From the NCBI RefSeq assembly GCF_001693485.1, contig NZ_MAXC01000012.1:310001-374000 (forward strand): DNA of 64,000 nucleotides, written 5' to 3'. Both the position numbers and the translations under genes were made by a program. Below the pieces are notes generated by a model, which saw only the letters and a program-made list of their open reading frames with translations, searched no databases and had not been told where the DNA came from. This document shows, piece after piece, positions 53,399 to 61,947 of the stretch; position 1 is the first letter of the stretch, and the number at the start of each line of letters is the position of its first letter. This DNA comes from Bradyrhizobium sp. LMTR 3. GTDB lineage: Bacteria > Pseudomonadota > Alphaproteobacteria > Rhizobiales > Xanthobacteraceae.

Positions 53399-54049
53399 CT
53401 ATACCTGTTCGATGACGATCGAGTTGATCTCGTTGGCGACGTCGTCGAAGCGGTCGGACACCTTTTCGAGATGCTTGTAAATCTCGGCGCCGACGACGAA
53501 ATCCATCGAATTGCCGTTGCGGTGCTTGAGAAACAGCTCCTTCAACCCGATGTCGTGGAGATCGTCGATACGGCCCTCCAGCTTTCCGATTTCCTCGGTA
53601 ATGGCGGTCAGCATTGCGACGTTACTCCCGATCGACTTCATCAGGGGAAGCGCACGGCTGACCAGATTGGCGCACTCGACCAACAGCGTAGCTATTTCGC
53701 GCATCGGAGGCTCGAACGTTCGGACCTCGAACAGCACCACCGCCTTCGCGGTCTGCTGCATCTGGTCGATCGCGTCGTCCATCGACGTGATCAGATTCTT
53801 GATGTCGCCCCGGTCGAACGGGGTAATGAAGGTGCGGCGGACCGCGGTCAGGACCTCGCGGGTGATGCCGTCGGCGTCGTGTTCGAACTGATTGACTCGC
53901 TGGCAGAATACCGGCGTCTCCTCGCCGCCGCGCATCATGTCCTGCAACGCCAGCGCGCCCTGCACGACCGTCTGGGCGTGGCGGGCAAATAAATCAAAAA
54001 ACCGCTCCTCCTTGGGCAAAAAGGCACGAAACCAGCGCAGCATGAGCAT
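53399..54049 (-). CDS. DUF47 (PhoU-like) partner of Pit
   Basis: This 216-residue all-helical protein is a DUF47/PhoU-like family member (begins RAFLPKEERFFDLFARHAQTV, includes DDAIDQMQQTAKAVVLFE). It is soluble, without membrane helices, and probably controls the Pit transporter whose gene follows. ATG at 54049 was used; ATG at 54043 is the alternative. Upstream lies a long inverted repeat and then the liv cluster. Confidence 0.92.
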   Translation of the reverse strand: MLMLRWFRAFLPKEERFFDLFARHAQTVVQGALALQDMMRGGEETPVFCQRVNQFEHDADGITREVLTAVRRTFITPFDRGDIKNLITSMDDAIDQMQQTAKAVVLFEVRTFEPPMREIATLLVECANLVSRALPLMKSIGSNVAMLTAITEEIGKLEGRIDDLHDIGLKELFLKHRNGNSMDFVVGAEIYKHLEKVSDRFDDVANEINSIVIEQV

Positions 54050-54174
54050 TTTTCCGTCGTTCAGAAACAGCCGCGGAGCGAGCTGTCACAAAACTGTCAT
54101 AGACCATTCGAGGGAAAAGCGCTCGACGTCGGGTCCCGGGAACCGGGTCATCCACCACTTTGTCGTGCGTTCCC

Positions 54175-54283
54175 CGGACGCAGCGCGGCGTGCAACGCTG
54201 CGCTGCTGAGCCGGGGTCCATCCCCGCCGCGGAAAGATGGGTCCCGGCACTGCGGAGCAGCGTTGCACGCTGCACCGCGTCCG
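54175..54283. repeat. Long imperfect inverted repeat
   Basis: Two arms of 41 bases (54175-54215 and 54243-54283) are reverse complements at 34 of 41 positions by eye, including the perfect core GCGTGCAACGCTGC. The inner 27 bases carry a short extra stem (CCATC...GATGG). The sequence CGGACGCAGCGC...GCCGGGGTCCAT is one I recognise from dispersed repeats in Bradyrhizobium. It occupies the spacer between the DUF47 gene and livM. Confidence 0.8.
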
Positions 54284-54295
54284 AGACGCGAGATT

Positions 54296-55264
54296 TTAGA
54301 GGGATCGGCGGAAATAATGCGCGATCTCGCCGATGATGCCCCGGCGGAACGTCAACACGCAGGCCACGAAGATGACGCCCTGGATCACCGTCACCCATTG
54401 GCCGAAACCGGCCAGATATTGCTGCATGGCGATGATAACGAAGGCCCCGACGACCGGACCGAACACCGTGCCGAGGCCGCCGACCAGCGTCATCAGCACG
54501 ATTTCACCCGACATCGTCCAGTGCACATCGGTGAGCGAAGCGTTCTGCGCCACGAACACCTTCAGCGAGCCGGCAAAGCCCGCAATCGTTCCGGAGAGGA
54601 TGAAAGCGAGCAGCTTGTACTGGTCAGTCTTGTAGCCCAGCGAGATCGCGCGCTGTTCGTTCTCCCGGATCGACTTCAGCACTTCGCCGAACGGCGAGTT
54701 GATGGTGCGGTAGATCAGGAGGAAGCCGCCGAGGAACCCGGCGAGCACCACGTAGTAAAGCACCGTAGGCTTGGAGAGATTGAATATTCCAAACAGGTAG
54801 CCCTGCGGAATGCCCTGGATGCCGTCCTCGCCATGCGTGAACGGCGCCTGCAGATAGATGAAATACAGGAGCTGCGAGAGTGCCAGCGTGATCATCGAAA
54901 AGTAGATGCCCTGGCGGCGGATCGAGATGAAGCCGGTGACGACGGAAAGCGCGGCGGCGCCGGCGACGCCGACCAGAATTCCGATTTCCGGCGTTACACC
55001 CCAGACCTTGAGCGCATGCGCCGAGCAGTAGCCCGCGGTCCCCAGAAACATGGCGTGGCCGAACGACAGCAGGCCGCCATAGCCGATCAGGAGGTTGAAA
55101 GCGCAAGCAAGCAGCGCGAAGCACAGCGCCTGCATCACGAAGAACGGATAGATGCCCGTCAGGGGTACGAGTCCCAGCAGCACCGCCATCCCAGCGAACA
55201 CGATCATTTCGTCGCGCATCGCTTGCGGCGTTACCGGCAGTGTGTCGTCAGTCAATGCGCTCAT
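54296..55264 (-). CDS. livM: Branched-chain amino acid ABC transporter permease LivM
   Basis: This 322-residue inner-membrane permease has about ten helices and the LivM-like region GYGGLLSFGHAMFLGTAGY. It forms the transmembrane channel together with LivH. It follows livH by one base and is the last gene of the liv cluster on the minus strand. Ligands of this class include branched-chain amino acids, amides and urea; the specific ligand here is unknown. Confidence 0.94.
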   Translation of the reverse strand: MSALTDDTLPVTPQAMRDEMIVFAGMAVLLGLVPLTGIYPFFVMQALCFALLACAFNLLIGYGGLLSFGHAMFLGTAGYCSAHALKVWGVTPEIGILVGVAGAAALSVVTGFISIRRQGIYFSMITLALSQLLYFIYLQAPFTHGEDGIQGIPQGYLFGIFNLSKPTVLYYVVLAGFLGGFLLIYRTINSPFGEVLKSIRENEQRAISLGYKTDQYKLLAFILSGTIAGFAGSLKVFVAQNASLTDVHWTMSGEIVLMTLVGGLGTVFGPVVGAFVIIAMQQYLAGFGQWVTVIQGVIFVACVLTFRRGIIGEIAHYFRRSL

Positions 55265-55265
55265 G

Positions 55266-56153
55266 TCAGGCAGCCCGTCCAGTCAGTCCCGTTGGCTTCA
55301 CCAGCAACACCAGCACCATCAGGACGAACACCACGGTGTTGGAAGCTTCGGGATAAAAATACTTCGTCAGTCCCTCGATCACGCCGAGCGCAAATCCGGT
55401 GATGATCGATCCCATGATCGATCCCATGCCGCCAATCACCACCACCGCGAACACGACGATGATCAGGTCCGCGCCCATCAACGGCCGCACCTGGTTGATC
55501 GGCGCGGACAATACGCCGGCCAGCGCCGCCAAGCCGACGCCGAGGCCGTAGGTCAGCGTGATCATCCTGGGCACGTTGATGCCGAACGCGCGCACCAGGG
55601 TCGGGTTTTCAGTCGCCGCGCGCAGATTGGCGCCGAGCCGGGTCTTCTCGATCAGGAACCAGGTCGCAAGGCACACCACGAGCGAGAAGACGACGACCCA
55701 GCCGCGGTAGATCGGCAGGAACATGAATCCGAGGTTCATGCCGCCCTGTAATCCGCGGAACCCACCGACCTCCGGATAATCAGGAATCGCGTACGGCAGG
55801 CCGGACGAGCCGAAGTAATTCTGGAACACGCCCTGCACGATCAGCGCGATGCCGAACGTCAACAACAGCCCGTAGAGGTGGTCGAGACCCGCCAACCATT
55901 GCAGCATGGTCCGTTCGAGGATCATGCCGAAGATGCCGACGACAATCGGTGCGATGATCAGGGCCCACCAGTATCCAATCCCAGTGAGATGCAGCAGAAA
56001 ATACGCGCAGAACGCGCCCATCATGTAGAGCGCGCCATGGGCGAAATTGATGATGTTGAGCATGCCGAAGATCACGGCGAGCCCGAGACTGAGCAGCGCG
56101 TAAAACGATCCGTTGATCAATCCCACCAAAAGCTGGGCGTAGAGAGCTTGCAT
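55266..56153 (-). CDS. livH: Branched-chain amino acid ABC transporter permease LivH
   Basis: This 295-residue permease has about eight helices and the LivH signature GLAVIFGMLNIINFAHGALYMMGAF near the N-terminus. It pairs with LivM. The ATG at 56153 was chosen because the MQALYAQLLVGLINGSFYALLSLGL start is standard; the open frame runs 22 codons further upstream. It lies between livK and livM, with gaps of 87 bases and one base. Confidence 0.94.
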   Translation of the reverse strand: MQALYAQLLVGLINGSFYALLSLGLAVIFGMLNIINFAHGALYMMGAFCAYFLLHLTGIGYWWALIIAPIVVGIFGMILERTMLQWLAGLDHLYGLLLTFGIALIVQGVFQNYFGSSGLPYAIPDYPEVGGFRGLQGGMNLGFMFLPIYRGWVVVFSLVVCLATWFLIEKTRLGANLRAATENPTLVRAFGINVPRMITLTYGLGVGLAALAGVLSAPINQVRPLMGADLIIVVFAVVVIGGMGSIMGSIITGFALGVIEGLTKYFYPEASNTVVFVLMVLVLLVKPTGLTGRAA

Positions 56154-56240
56154 CGGTTTCGCACTCAATCTCGTTATGATGCGGGGTAGCTTGGGCTGCG
56201 AGAGAAGGCCCGCCGGCATGACGCCGACGGGCCATCGTTG

Positions 56241-57458
56241 TTACTTCTTTACCAGCGGACAGGCGCTTTCCGACAGCGGCCGGAAGGCCTGCTCGCCCGG
56301 AGTGGTGCCGATCAGCTTGTAATAGTCCCACGGCCCCTTGGATTCGGAGGGCTTCTTGACCTCGAACAGGTAGGCCGGATGAAGCTTGCGCCCGTCGGCA
56401 CGAATTGTACCCTTGCCAAACAGCGGATCATCGGTGGGCGTTTCCTTCATTTTCGCCACCACCTTGACGCCGTCGTGCGGATTGCCGCCCATTGCATCGA
56501 TCGTCTTGAAATAGTGGATCAGGCCCGAATACACGCCTGCCTGCACCATCGACGGCATCGCCTTGTTCTTCATGCGCTCGGAGAAACGCTTCGAAAACGC
56601 GCGGGTGCCGTCATTCAGATCCCAGTAGAAGGTTTCCGTGAAGTTCAGGCCCTGAGCCACCTTGAGGCCCAGCGAATGAACGTCATTGATGAACAGCAGC
56701 AGTCCCGCGAGTTTCTGGCCGCCCGAGACGATGCCGAACTCCGCAGCCTGCTTGATGGTATTGGTGGTGTCGCCGCCGGCGTTTGCCATGCCGATGATCT
56801 TGGCTTTGGACGCCTGTGCCTGAAGCAGGAACGAGGAGAAGTCCGACGAATTCAGGGGGTGCCTGACGGTGCCGATAACCTTGCCGCCCGACTTAACGAC
56901 GACCGCGGAAGTGTCGCGTTCCAGCGCGTGGCCAAACGCGTAGTCCGCAGTCAGGAAGTACCAGGTATCGCCACCGGCCTTCACCAGCGCCTGGCCTGTA
57001 GAGTTGGCGAGCATGTAGGTATCGTAAACCCAATGAATCGTGTTCGGCGAACACTGCGTATTGGTGAGATCCGACGTCGCCGCGCCGGTATTGATCATGA
57101 TGGCGTTCTTTTCCTTCACCAGATTGTTGACCGCCAGCGCCACGCCGGAGTTCAGCACGTCCACGAAGATATCGACCTTGTCGACGTCGATCCATTGACG
57201 GGCGACGGTGGTGCCGATGTCGGGCTTGTTCTGGTGGTCGGCGGAGACGATGTCGATCTTCCAGCCCTTGGCCGCAAGACCGGAATCCTCCACTGCCATC
57301 TGGGCGGCGACCGTCGAGCCGGCGCCGCCGAGGTCGGAGTAAAGTCCGGAATTGTCGGTGAGCACGCCGATCTTGACGGTCTTGTCCTGCGCCACGGCGC
57401 TGCCTGCGGCAAGTGCCAGGGCGGTGCCGAGGAAGAGCGCTGAAATCCGATGTTTCAT
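56241..57458 (-). CDS. livK: Branched-chain-type ABC substrate-binding protein
   Basis: This 405-residue periplasmic binding protein has a signal peptide (about 1-23, ending AVA-QD) and a mature start TVKIGVLTDNSGLYSDLGG. It is the cognate receptor of the liv cluster and a close paralogue of the solitary binding protein at 39587-40813. The ATG at 57458 has GGAGA 6 bases upstream. It lies between livF and livH. The ligand cannot be told from sequence. Confidence 0.93.
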   Translation of the reverse strand: MKHRISALFLGTALALAAGSAVAQDKTVKIGVLTDNSGLYSDLGGAGSTVAAQMAVEDSGLAAKGWKIDIVSADHQNKPDIGTTVARQWIDVDKVDIFVDVLNSGVALAVNNLVKEKNAIMINTGAATSDLTNTQCSPNTIHWVYDTYMLANSTGQALVKAGGDTWYFLTADYAFGHALERDTSAVVVKSGGKVIGTVRHPLNSSDFSSFLLQAQASKAKIIGMANAGGDTTNTIKQAAEFGIVSGGQKLAGLLLFINDVHSLGLKVAQGLNFTETFYWDLNDGTRAFSKRFSERMKNKAMPSMVQAGVYSGLIHYFKTIDAMGGNPHDGVKVVAKMKETPTDDPLFGKGTIRADGRKLHPAYLFEVKKPSESKGPWDYYKLIGTTPGEQAFRPLSESACPLVKK

Positions 57459-57495
57459 AGTATCTCCATTATTCCAGAGTGCAGCAAAGTACCGA

Positions 57496-58239
57496 TTAAA
57501 CGCCGAGATAAGTGTGGAGCTTGTCCATATTGGCCGACAACTCCGAATTCGCAAAACCGTCGATAACCTTACCGTGCTCGACGATGTAGTAGCGGTCGGC
57601 CACCGTGGAGGCGAAGCGGAAATTCTGTTCGACGAGCAGGATGGTAAAGCCTTCCGACTTCAGCCGCGCGATGGTGTGACCGATCTGCTGGATGATGACG
57701 GGCGCCAGGCCTTCGGTCGGCTCGTCCAGCATCAGAAACCGCGCGCCGGTGCGCAGGATTCTTGCGATTGCGAGCATTTGTTGCTCGCCGCCTGAGAGCT
57801 TGGTGCCCTGGCTGTTGAGGCGCTCCTTCAGGTTCGGAAACAATTCGAATATCTGGTCGAGCGACAGCCCGCCACTGCGCACGATCGGCGGCAGCAGCAG
57901 GTTTTCGCGCACGTCGAGGCTTGCGAAAATGCCCCGCTCCTCGGGACAGAATGCGATACCCAGGCGCGCGATCCTGTCGGACGAGGCGCGCGTGATGTCC
58001 TGACCGTTAAAACGGATCGAACCGGTACGCTTGCCGATAATTCCCATCACCGACTTCAGCGTCGTGGTCTTGCCGGCGCCGTTGCGGCCGAGCAGCGTGA
58101 CCACCTCGCCGGCCTTCACATTGAAGTTGATGCCGTGAAGGATGTGGGATTCGCCGTACCAGGCTTGCAGGTCGGAAACGGAAAGAATCTCCGCGCCCGC
58201 CGGCTTGGCGGCGGCTTCGGCCATTTTCAACTCAGGCAT
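57496..58239 (-). CDS. livF: Branched-chain amino acid ABC transporter ATPase LivF
   Basis: This 247-residue ABC ATPase has Walker A GRNGAGKTT, signature LSGGEQQML and Walker B RFLMLDEPTEGLAP. The LivF subgroup is supported by the short length and the TTTLKSVMGI segment. It powers import with LivG. Its start overlaps the end of livG by 8 bases, showing tight coupling. It precedes livK. Confidence 0.94.
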   Translation of the reverse strand: MPELKMAEAAAKPAGAEILSVSDLQAWYGESHILHGINFNVKAGEVVTLLGRNGAGKTTTLKSVMGIIGKRTGSIRFNGQDITRASSDRIARLGIAFCPEERGIFASLDVRENLLLPPIVRSGGLSLDQIFELFPNLKERLNSQGTKLSGGEQQMLAIARILRTGARFLMLDEPTEGLAPVIIQQIGHTIARLKSEGFTILLVEQNFRFASTVADRYYIVEHGKVIDGFANSELSANMDKLHTYLGV

Positions 58240-58987
58240 GACCGGCCCCCAGATAGGCTTCCTTGACGCGCTCGTCCTTGGACAATTCGGCGTAGTTGCC
58301 TTGCGCCAGCACCTGGCCGCGCGTCAGCACCGTGATGATGTCGGACAGGTTGGCAACCACGGAGAGATTATGCTCGACCATCAGGATGGTGTGCCTCGCC
58401 GAGATGCGCTTGATCAGCGCCGCGATCTTGTCGATGTCTTCATGACCCATGCCCGCCATCGGCTCGTCGAGCAGCATCATTTCCGGGTCGAGCGCCAGTG
58501 TCGTCGCAATCTCCAGCGCGCGCTTGCGTCCATAGGGCATCTCGACCGCCGGTGTGTTGGCGAATTCGCTCAAGCCCACGTCGTTCAGCAGGTCGAGGGC
58601 GCGGCCGTTGAATCGGTCAAGCACGCGCTTGGAGCGCCAGAAATCGAACGAGCTTCCATGCTGGCGCTGGAGCGCGACACGAACGTTTTCCAGCGCCGTC
58701 AGGTGCGGAAACACCGCCGAAATCTGGAACGAACGCACCAACCCGAGGCGGGCCACATCGGCCGGCGCCATCGCGGTGATGTCCTGCCCCTTGTACCGGA
58801 TCTGCCCTGCAGACGGCTTCAGAAACTTGGTCAACAAGTTGAAGCACGTCGTCTTGCCGGCGCCATTCGGCCCGATCAACGCATGAATGCTGCCGCGCCG
58901 TACCTTGAGGGCGACATCGCGAACGGCGAAGAAACCCGCGAATTCCTTGGTCAATCCGTGGGTTTCGAGAATGAACTCATCAGCCAA
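58232..58987 (-). CDS. livG: Branched-chain amino acid ABC transporter ATPase LivG
   Basis: This 251-residue ABC ATPase has Walker A GPNGAGKTT, the LivG-type SFQISAVFPHLTALENVRVA region and Walker B PEMMLLDEPMAGM. The ABC signature is the non-canonical MPYGRKRALEIA, which is usual for LivG. The start is a TTG at 58987 with GGGGGA 7 bases upstream; the open frame upstream has no ribosome binding site. It is the first gene of the liv cluster, followed by livF. Confidence 0.93.
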   Translation of the reverse strand: MADEFILETHGLTKEFAGFFAVRDVALKVRRGSIHALIGPNGAGKTTCFNLLTKFLKPSAGQIRYKGQDITAMAPADVARLGLVRSFQISAVFPHLTALENVRVALQRQHGSSFDFWRSKRVLDRFNGRALDLLNDVGLSEFANTPAVEMPYGRKRALEIATTLALDPEMMLLDEPMAGMGHEDIDKIAALIKRISARHTILMVEHNLSVVANLSDIITVLTRGQVLAQGNYAELSKDERVKEAYLGAGHA

Positions 58988-59362
58988 ACAAATTTCCCCC
59001 TTAGCCGTCTCCGCGAGTTCGCCCGCGCGCGGCCAATTTTTTCCCTGTTCGGGCAGGCTCTCCTGGACGTCATGGAAACCGTCCCGAGCCCGCCGCCTCC
59101 GGCCGGAATATGCCGTCAACGCGATGGATTAGGCAAGGCGGAATGCTGCCACGGCCGACCGCGCGCTTGCGGTTCCGGATGCGCCATAAGTCGAATGGTG
59201 CGCCGGCTCGGCTCGGCCGGGCCACAAGCCACGCTCGACCGTAACCCTCGCGCCGGCAAGCCATCATTAACGGTGTTTTGCTGCAATCGGGCGCGCTTTC
59301 ACACAATATTTTCCCCTCGGGACGCATCATCTAGCGATTTAGATCGCGTAGGAATTGCCGCC
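58988..59362. other. 375-base spacer between livG and the PAS gene
   Basis: This divergent spacer must contain promoters for livG and the PAS gene. No small gene was found. A weak palindrome GCGAT-ttag-ATCGC lies about 20-35 bases before the PAS start. I could not fix a promoter. Confidence 0.45.
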
Positions 59363-59965
59363 TTGAAATTTGAAAGCGCCGGACCGTCGGTCATCAAATC
59401 TATCAAGCAGCGTGACCTGCTGAACACCTGGCTGCGGCTATACGCCCGCGACCAATCGATACCGCGCACGGCGGAATACCAGCCGGCGCGGATCGAGGAC
59501 GAACTTCCCGACCTGGTCCTCTACACCGTCGATGCCAGCACCCGGCCGCCGCGCCTGACCATCCAGAGCGACGGCACGCGGATGTCGACGGCTTATGGAA
59601 ATACCGGCAAAGGCCGCTATCTCGACGAGTATCTCGGCGCAAGGCTCGCTCCGATCGTGATGCCCGTCTATCATGAATGCATCGCGCGCCGCCTGCCGGC
59701 CTATACCATCGCCAATATCGACGATATCTACGGGCGAATCGTCGCCTATGAGCGGCTGTTGCTGCCGTTCTCGGACGACGGCAGCGTCACCCATATCATC
59801 GCTTCGCTGAAAACCATCAGCGAGGATGGCGGCTTCGAGATCAAGAATCTGATGCGCGGAAACGACCAACTGCCGGTGCCGAAGCTTCGCACCATCATCG
59901 ACCGCGATCTCTTCCATCGCGCGCCCGGCCGCATTCCATCCGGCGATGAACTCGAATTCGACTAG
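59363..59965 (+). CDS. PAS-domain (PAS_5 type) protein
   Basis: This 200-residue protein fits the PAS_5 family common in rhizobia: an early helix (LLNTWLRLYARD), PRTAEYQPARIEDELPDLVLYTVD, and a conserved GRYLDEYLG segment. It has no output domain and probably acts as a small sensor or adaptor. The start is inferred as TTG at 59363, with GGA 9 bases upstream. Its stop codon overlaps that of the converging ArsC-like gene. Function unknown. Confidence 0.75.
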   Translation: MKFESAGPSVIKSIKQRDLLNTWLRLYARDQSIPRTAEYQPARIEDELPDLVLYTVDASTRPPRLTIQSDGTRMSTAYGNTGKGRYLDEYLGARLAPIVMPVYHECIARRLPAYTIANIDDIYGRIVAYERLLLPFSDDGSVTHIIASLKTISEDGGFEIKNLMRGNDQLPVPKLRTIIDRDLFHRAPGRIPSGDELEFD

Positions 59966-60333
59966 GCCTTCCGCCCGCGCGGCTTCGACGCGACCTCGCT
60001 CGCATAGATTTCCGGCTTGAACCCGACCAGCAATTTGCCACCGAGATCGAGCACCGGCCGCTTGATCATCGAGGGCTGCGCCAGCATCAGCGCCAACGCC
60101 TTGCGCTCGTTCAGGCCTTCCTTGTCGCCGTCGGGCAGCTTCTTGAACGTCGTACCGGCGCGGTTGAGCAGCGTTTCCCAGCCAACATCGTCGGACCATT
60201 GCTTGAGCTTGTCCTTGCCGATTCCGGCAAGCTTGTAGTCGTGAAAGTCGTAGGCCATGCCGTGGTCGTCGAGCCAGGCGCGCGCCTTTTTCATCGTGTC
60301 GCAGTTCTTGATGCCGTAGATGGTGATGGGCAT
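59962..60333 (-). CDS. ArsC/YffB-family protein
   Basis: This 123-residue protein has the ArsC-type thioredoxin fold (MPITIYGIKNCDTMKKARAW), with a single N-terminal Cys11 followed by DTMKKA and the KRPVL motif near the C-terminus. This pattern marks the YffB subfamily, whose members bind glutathione and are not arsenate reductases. It stands alone between the PAS gene and the dsbB pair. Confidence 0.9.
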   Translation of the reverse strand: MPITIYGIKNCDTMKKARAWLDDHGMAYDFHDYKLAGIGKDKLKQWSDDVGWETLLNRAGTTFKKLPDGDKEGLNERKALALMLAQPSMIKRPVLDLGGKLLVGFKPEIYASEVASKPRGRKA

Positions 60334-60444
60334 TGTCGTTGCATTCCGAAATGTCGTTATTGGTCCTGCCGGACCGGATTAGAGTAAAGCAGATCGGCCG
60401 AATCTATCATAGATTGATACATCATTCCGCGCCCGGACCAGCCG

Positions 60445-60603
60445 ATGGAATTCACCGTATTGTTTCTGGCCATAGTCGTCGTGATGCTGGTCGCCTGGCG
60501 CGGTCGGCGTCCGCTGGCGCTCGGCCTGTTCGGGGCCCTGTTGATCGCGTGCATCGCCACCTATCTGCATCACGCGACCGATACGCTGAAATTGTCGTTC
60601 TGA
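60445..60603 (+). CDS. Small membrane protein next to dsbB (DUF5993-like)
   Basis: A 52-residue frame from ATG at 60445 encodes two membrane helices (about 3-17 and 23-40) separated by WRGRRP, then a short tail. It is 7 bases upstream of the DsbB-type gene on the same strand. Small two-helix proteins next to dsbB have been catalogued as DUF5993, and this resembles one. GGA lies 10 bases before the ATG. It probably assists the DsbB protein. Confidence 0.65.
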   Translation: MEFTVLFLAIVVVMLVAWRGRRPLALGLFGALLIACIATYLHHATDTLKLSF

Positions 60604-60610
60604 GGGACGC

Positions 60611-61168
60611 ATGACCCAGGCCCGTGCCATTACGCTGAATGCACTCAGCCTCTACGCGGTGGCGCTGGTGCTGGCGGCGGCCTATGCGGCGCAGTTCATT
60701 CTTCATGAGCTGCCCTGCCCGCTCTGCCTGCTGCAGCGCATTCTGTTCGCGGCTCTCGCCGTCGGCCCGATCCTCAATATCCGCTTCGGCCCCCGTCCCA
60801 GCCATTATGCGATGTCGCTGCTGGCGGCGGTGGCAGGCGCTGTCGCGTCGACCCGGCAGGTGCTGCTGCATATCCTGCCCGGCGACGCCGGCTATGGTTC
60901 CGCGTTGCTCGGCTATCACTATTATACCTGGGCGCTGATCGGCTTCGTTACGGCGATCGTCCTGCTTGCAGCGATCCTGCTGTTCGACCGCCAGTTCGAG
61001 GAAGACCGCTCCGTTCTGCCGGCCACCGGCGGCGCCTTCGCGCAAACCGCGGTGTGGCTCGTGATCGCGCTCACGGCGGCCAATGTGGTGACCACGCTGC
61101 TCGAATGCGGCTTCGGCGCCTGCGCCGATAACCCGGTGGTGTACGAACTGCTCAAGCGCGCCGCTTAA
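60611..61168 (+). CDS. dsbB: DsbB-type disulfide oxidase with a C-terminal cysteine pair
   Basis: This 185-residue membrane protein has the first DsbB pair (Cys36, Cys39 in PCPLCLLQR) in its first periplasmic loop. The second pair (Cys166, Cys171 in ECGFGACADNP) is near the C-terminus, after a fifth predicted helix. E. coli DsbB has the second pair between helices 3 and 4. It would pass electrons to quinone and oxidise a DsbA. Its stop overlaps that of the GST gene. The adjacent small protein is probably a partner. Confidence 0.85.
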   Translation: MTQARAITLNALSLYAVALVLAAAYAAQFILHELPCPLCLLQRILFAALAVGPILNIRFGPRPSHYAMSLLAAVAGAVASTRQVLLHILPGDAGYGSALLGYHYYTWALIGFVTAIVLLAAILLFDRQFEEDRSVLPATGGAFAQTAVWLVIALTAANVVTTLLECGFGACADNPVVYELLKRAA

Positions 61169-61869
61169 GGCCGCTTGGGTATGTCCAGCCCGCGCTGCAC
61201 CGCCGGCCGGGCGAGCCCGCGTTCCAGCCATGCCGGCACCTGCTTCAGCGCATCGAACGCGACGAGATCGCGCGCACCGTAGAAGCCGATCAGGTTGCGC
61301 ACCCAGCCGAGCATGGAAATGTCGGCGATGGTATATTCGTCGTCCATGATCCATTGCCGCCCGGCGAGCCGCGTTTCCACCACATCGAGCAGGCGCTTCG
61401 ACTCGGCGACATAATGCTCGAGCGGCCGCTTGTCGGCAAAGTCCTTGCCGGCGAATTTGTGGAAGAAGCCGACCTGCCCGAACATCGGCCCGATCCCGCC
61501 CATCTGGAAGTGCAGCCACTGGATGGTCTGGTATCGTCGCGCCGGATCGGCCGGCAGAAGCTTGCCGGTCTTCTCGGCGAGATATTGCAGGATCGCGCCG
61601 GACTCGAACAACGGCAGCGGTCTGCCGCCGGGACCATCCGGATCGAGGATGGCCGGTATCTTTCCGTTGGGATTCAGCGACAGGAATTCCGGCGTCTTCT
61701 GGTCATCCTTGTTGAAGTCGACCAGATGGACCTCGTAGGGCAAGTCAATCTCTTCGAGCACGATCGAAACCTTCACGCCGTTTGGAGTCGGCAGCGAATA
61801 GAGCTGAAGGCGGTCGGGATGTTTGGCGGGCCAGCGTTTGGTGATCGGGAAGGCGGAAAGATCGGACAT
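61165..61869 (-). CDS. Glutathione S-transferase, Ure2/YfcG-like
   Basis: This 234-residue protein has the N-terminal thioredoxin fold (LQLYSLPTPNGVKVSIVLEEIDLPYEVHLVDF), the SLNPNGKIPAILDPDG segment, and ESGAILQYLAEKTGKL at the end of the domain. The long N-terminus and the TPNG motif point to the nu-class/YfcG group, which often act as disulfide reductases or as GSH-dependent peroxidases. The ATG at 61869 was chosen over a TTG one codon earlier. It converges with dsbB with overlapping stops. Confidence 0.9.
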   Translation of the reverse strand: MSDLSAFPITKRWPAKHPDRLQLYSLPTPNGVKVSIVLEEIDLPYEVHLVDFNKDDQKTPEFLSLNPNGKIPAILDPDGPGGRPLPLFESGAILQYLAEKTGKLLPADPARRYQTIQWLHFQMGGIGPMFGQVGFFHKFAGKDFADKRPLEHYVAESKRLLDVVETRLAGRQWIMDDEYTIADISMLGWVRNLIGFYGARDLVAFDALKQVPAWLERGLARPAVQRGLDIPKRP

Positions 61870-61947
61870 CAAAACTCGTTTTGCATGGTTGTTGCTGCGT
61901 GGCTAATGTACGGCTGATGCCGCATATAACAAGGGTTCGCGCCGTTC

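Noticed and set aside
59331..59352. Weak palindrome GCGAT-ttag-ATCGC before the PAS gene
   Set aside because: Only 5-base arms, easily found by chance at this base composition.
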